From positions 186,001 through 250,000 of the forward strand of contig CAWUIB010000001.1 of NCBI GenBank assembly GCA_963922335.1: DNA of 64,000 nucleotides, read 5' to 3'. A program made the translations under genes and the position numbers. The notes under the pieces were generated by a model, which was not told where the DNA came from, ran no database searches, and was given only the letters and a program-made list of their open reading frames with translations. Numbering within the stretch: the first letter of the stretch is position 1; each line of letters opens with the position of its first letter. Of the stretch, positions 62,116-64,000 are shown one piece after another. This DNA comes from CALBPI01 sp963922335. Lineage in GTDB: Bacteria; Pseudomonadota; Gammaproteobacteria; Steroidobacterales; Woeseiaceae.

Positions 62116-62228
62116 CAATTCGATGAGCGCTACTGGCTGACTCCTATAGCACGCAGAATGGCTGCTATCATCACTGCTATTGAACGAGAGCGTATCCGCC
62201 CAATCGCGGCATACAAACGTAGATTCCA

Positions 62229-62579
62229 ATGAGCAACTTTCTTCAAGTGATTTTTCCCTATAAGTACGAAGGTGTTTGGGTCTTCGATGACGAATCGAAG
62301 GCGTTGGACAAAGAACCCTTCGTTTTTGGAGCTGATGACATTATAGATTGGATGGTCGCCGATATTTCGGACTCCAGTGCTGGATTCAAATTGCTGTTCT
62401 CGCATGGGCCGTTTCCGGGCTACCAGGCCCACGGAGAGTGGGTGAGAGAGGAGATGGAAGGCAACTGGTACCGCTTGGTCGAGCATGACTTGGAGGGCTG
62501 GCTCTGTCCCGCGCTTCTAAAGTACTTCGACAGCCCCCCACGTAACATCTACGCGAAGGCCGAAGCGAAGAGCGAATAA
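62229..62579 (+). CDS. DUF6717-like hypothetical protein
   Basis: A 116-residue protein resembling the DUF6717 family of unknown function: the N-terminal IFPYKYEGVWVFDDESKALDK is followed by EPFVFGADDIIDWMV and a C-terminal YRLVEHDLEGWLCPALLKYF. Family members are small cytosolic proteins, often in accessory regions. There is no signal peptide. It is isolated, with 113 bases of unassigned sequence upstream and a hairpin directly after its stop. Confidence 0.62.
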   Translation: MSNFLQVIFPYKYEGVWVFDDESKALDKEPFVFGADDIIDWMVADISDSSAGFKLLFSHGPFPGYQAHGEWVREEMEGNWYRLVEHDLEGWLCPALLKYFDSPPRNIYAKAEAKSE

Positions 62580-62583
62580 TGGC

Positions 62584-62602
62584 GGCATTCTGGCCGAATG
62601 CC
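62584..62602. repeat. Hairpin with TGGCC loop after the DUF6717-like gene
   Basis: GGCATTC and GAATGCC form a perfect 7-bp stem around TGGCC. There is no T-tract, so it is not a standard terminator. It shares the TGGCCGA core with the other short repeats in this island. Confidence 0.45.
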
Positions 62603-62688
62603 GACATTCGCTCTCGCACCATAGGAGCGGCTGGTCTAGTAAGGATGTGCCGTTAAGCGACAAGATGATCTAGACAATGTCCACACCC

Positions 62689-62738
62689 AAAAAAAATAGC
62701 CCAGTGACAGGGCCCTGGAAAGGGGCGTCTCTGGGCTA
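62689..62738 (-). terminator. Rho-independent terminator for the PrpD-like gene
   Basis: On the minus strand the 8-bp arms TAGCCCAG (62738-62731) and CTGGGCTA (62704-62697) are followed by eight T residues (62696-62689), 20 bases after the stop codon. The large loop contains a smaller palindrome, CAGGGCCCTG (62708-62717). Confidence 0.8.
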
Positions 62739-62757
62739 AGTGGTTTTGTTCTGCAGA

Positions 62758-63999
62758 TCAGATGGTCATTGCGTCAACGAATTCGTTGACCGTAGTCGCT
62801 TCAAGTGTGGACTGATCGGAGCACATCTCGATAATGCGCGCAGTCTGTGCCGCCGGAAAGCGAGTGGCCAGATTTCGAGCGAACTTTGCCTCAAGTACAG
62901 GAATGCCTTCCTCACGCCTGCGCTTGTGGCCAATCGGGTATTCGATCTCGATGCGTTCCGTTTTGCTGCCATCCTTAAAGAACACCTGCATCGCGTTGGC
63001 GATCGAGCGCTTGTCCGGTTCGTGGTATTCGCGGCTGTATCGTTCGTCTTCCTCAACGACCATCAGTTCGCGCAGTGCGTCTACGCGCGGATCCGCCGCT
63101 ACATCGTCCTCGTAGTCTTCCGCGACAAGGTTGCCTTTTAAGAGACCGATCGCGGCCATGTATTGCAGGCAGTGGTCCCGATCTGCCGGATTGTTCAGCT
63201 TGCCTTCTTTCGAGATGATTCGAATAGCTGACTCGTGAGTCGTCAAAACGATACGGTCGATTTCATCGATTCGATCGTGTACAGCCGGGTGCAGACGAAC
63301 GGCGGCCTCGACTGCGGTTTGTGCGTGAAACTCCGCGGGGAAGGAAATCTTGAAGAGCACTTGCTCCATCACGTAGCTGCCGAATGGACGCTGGAACGAA
63401 AACGACTTCCCTTTAAACGATACGTCGTAGAAACCCCAGGTCGGTGCCGTCAGCACACTGGGGTAACCGATTTCACCTTTCATCACGAGCATGGCGAGTC
63501 GCACAGCGCGACTGGTCGCGTCACCGGCAGCCCAAGATTTCCTCGGACCCGCATTCGGTGCGTGTCGGTACGTTCGAAGGCTGGATCCATCCACCCACGC
63601 ATGAGAGAGGGCATCAATAATCTGATCGCGGTTGCCGCCTAGCATCTTTGTGACCACCGCCGTTGATGCAACGCGCACCAGCAGCACATGGTCGAGTCCC
63701 ACTCTGTTGAAGCTGTTGTCGAGTGCGAGTACACCCTGAATTTCGTGGGCCTTGATCATCGCAGTGAGCACATCGCGCATGGTCAGCGGTGCTTCACCTG
63801 CAGCCACGCGTTGCCGACTCAGGAAATCAGCGACCGCGAGAATACCGCCAAGATTGTCAGACGGGTGACCCCACTCGGCGGCCAACCAGGTATCGTTGAA
63901 ATCCAGCCAACGAATCATGCAGCCGATGTCCCAAGCGGCCTTCACCGGGTCCATAACGTGTTGCGTTCCGGGTACTCTCGCACCGCCAGGCACGACAGT
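62758..63999 (-). CDS. prpD: MmgE/PrpD family protein, probable 2-methylcitrate dehydratase (5' end outside the window)
   Basis: PrpD dehydrates 2-methylcitrate to 2-methyl-cis-aconitate in propionyl-CoA breakdown. About 413 C-terminal residues are visible; the frame runs off the right edge and roughly 70 N-terminal residues are missing relative to a typical 480-residue PrpD. Features: MIRWLDFNDTWLAAEWGHPSDNLG near the visible start, WAAGDATSRAVRLAMLVMKGE and FPAEFHAQTAVEAAVRLHP. These match PrpD closely, closer than cis-aconitate decarboxylase-like relatives. Its partners prpB and prpC are not in view. A strong terminator follows. It would consume propionyl-CoA from branched or odd-chain substrates. 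Confidence 0.88.
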   Translation of the reverse strand, partial: TVVPGGARVPGTQHVMDPVKAAWDIGCMIRWLDFNDTWLAAEWGHPSDNLGGILAVADFLSRQRVAAGEAPLTMRDVLTAMIKAHEIQGVLALDNSFNRVGLDHVLLVRVASTAVVTKMLGGNRDQIIDALSHAWVDGSSLRTYRHAPNAGPRKSWAAGDATSRAVRLAMLVMKGEIGYPSVLTAPTWGFYDVSFKGKSFSFQRPFGSYVMEQVLFKISFPAEFHAQTAVEAAVRLHPAVHDRIDEIDRIVLTTHESAIRIISKEGKLNNPADRDHCLQYMAAIGLLKGNLVAEDYEDDVAADPRVDALRELMVVEEDERYSREYHEPDKRSIANAMQVFFKDGSKTERIEIEYPIGHKRRREEGIPVLEAKFARNLATRFPAAQTARIIEMCSDQSTLEATTVNEFVDAMTI

Positions 64000-64000
64000 G

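Overview
The window is a chromosomal segment of a gammaproteobacterium, moderately GC-rich by eye. The evidence is the gammaproteobacterial gene order (asd-fimV-truA-accD-folC-dedD-cvpA-purF, tig-clpP-clpX-lon-hupB-ppiD, rnhA-dnaQ beside mltD), outer-membrane biogenesis genes (lpxH, mipA-type, SPOR/FimV proteins), CCA-encoding tRNAs and a NhaB sodium/proton antiporter. A marine or saline lineage is plausible, but I cannot assign a family.

Layout. 1-13.1 kb: biosynthetic and housekeeping genes (aroC, asd, fimV, truA, accD, folC, dedD, cvpA, purF, miaE), then lpxH and a periplasmic cyclophilin on the minus strand. 13.2-14.1 kb: tRNA-Pro, -Arg, -His and -Leu with an orphan receiver protein embedded among them. 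14.2-22.9 kb: proteostasis block (tig, clpP, clpX, lon, hupB, tRNA-Val, tRNA-Asp, ppiD). 22.9-34.3 kb: a dicarboxylate/glutamate-type symporter, fabI, a MltD-like transglycosylase, a YafS-like methyltransferase, rnhA, dnaQ, nhaB, UDP-sugar dehydrogenase, UDP-sugar epimerase and pgi. 34.4-53.8 kb: a long acyl-CoA catabolic region with an S9 peptidase, APH-type kinase, MaoC hydratase, YceI lipoprotein, three crotonases, a TetR/MipA unit opposite a fused isobutyryl-CoA mutase (IcmF), a thioesterase, P450 opposite a second TetR, thiolase, FadB/J-like protein and acyl-CoA dehydrogenase. 53.8-56.4 kb: minus-strand unit of an MBL-fold hydrolase, a MnmC1-like FAD oxidase and an MnmM-type methyltransferase. 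56.5-58.0 kb: acyl-CoA synthetase. 58.0-62.7 kb: accessory island with a RelE/HigA toxin-antitoxin pair, ORFans and dispersed repeats. 62.7-64 kb: the 3' part of a PrpD-like gene.

How the genes work together. The 36-58 kb region reads as a dispersed catabolic regulon: acyl-CoA activation, dehydrogenation, hydration, 3-hydroxyacyl dehydrogenation and thiolysis, plus an IcmF carbon-skeleton mutase for branched acyl-CoAs. Two TetR genes each lie beside a perfect inverted repeat in a divergent promoter region. A PrpD-like gene (2-methylcitrate route) further along would fit propionyl-CoA formed from branched or odd-chain substrates.

Most noteworthy candidate: an overlapping pair at 53.8-55.3 kb that looks like a two-protein replacement for bifunctional MnmC in wobble-uridine modification (MnmM methyltransferase plus a DAO-family FAD oxidase). 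Other points to follow are an APH-type kinase and hydratase pair resembling 4-hydroxyacyl-CoA catabolism, three start codons at the distance expected for leaderless transcripts, an orphan receiver gene within a tRNA cluster, and an ORFan island with short diverged repeats. No searches were run. All family assignments rest on motifs, length and context.
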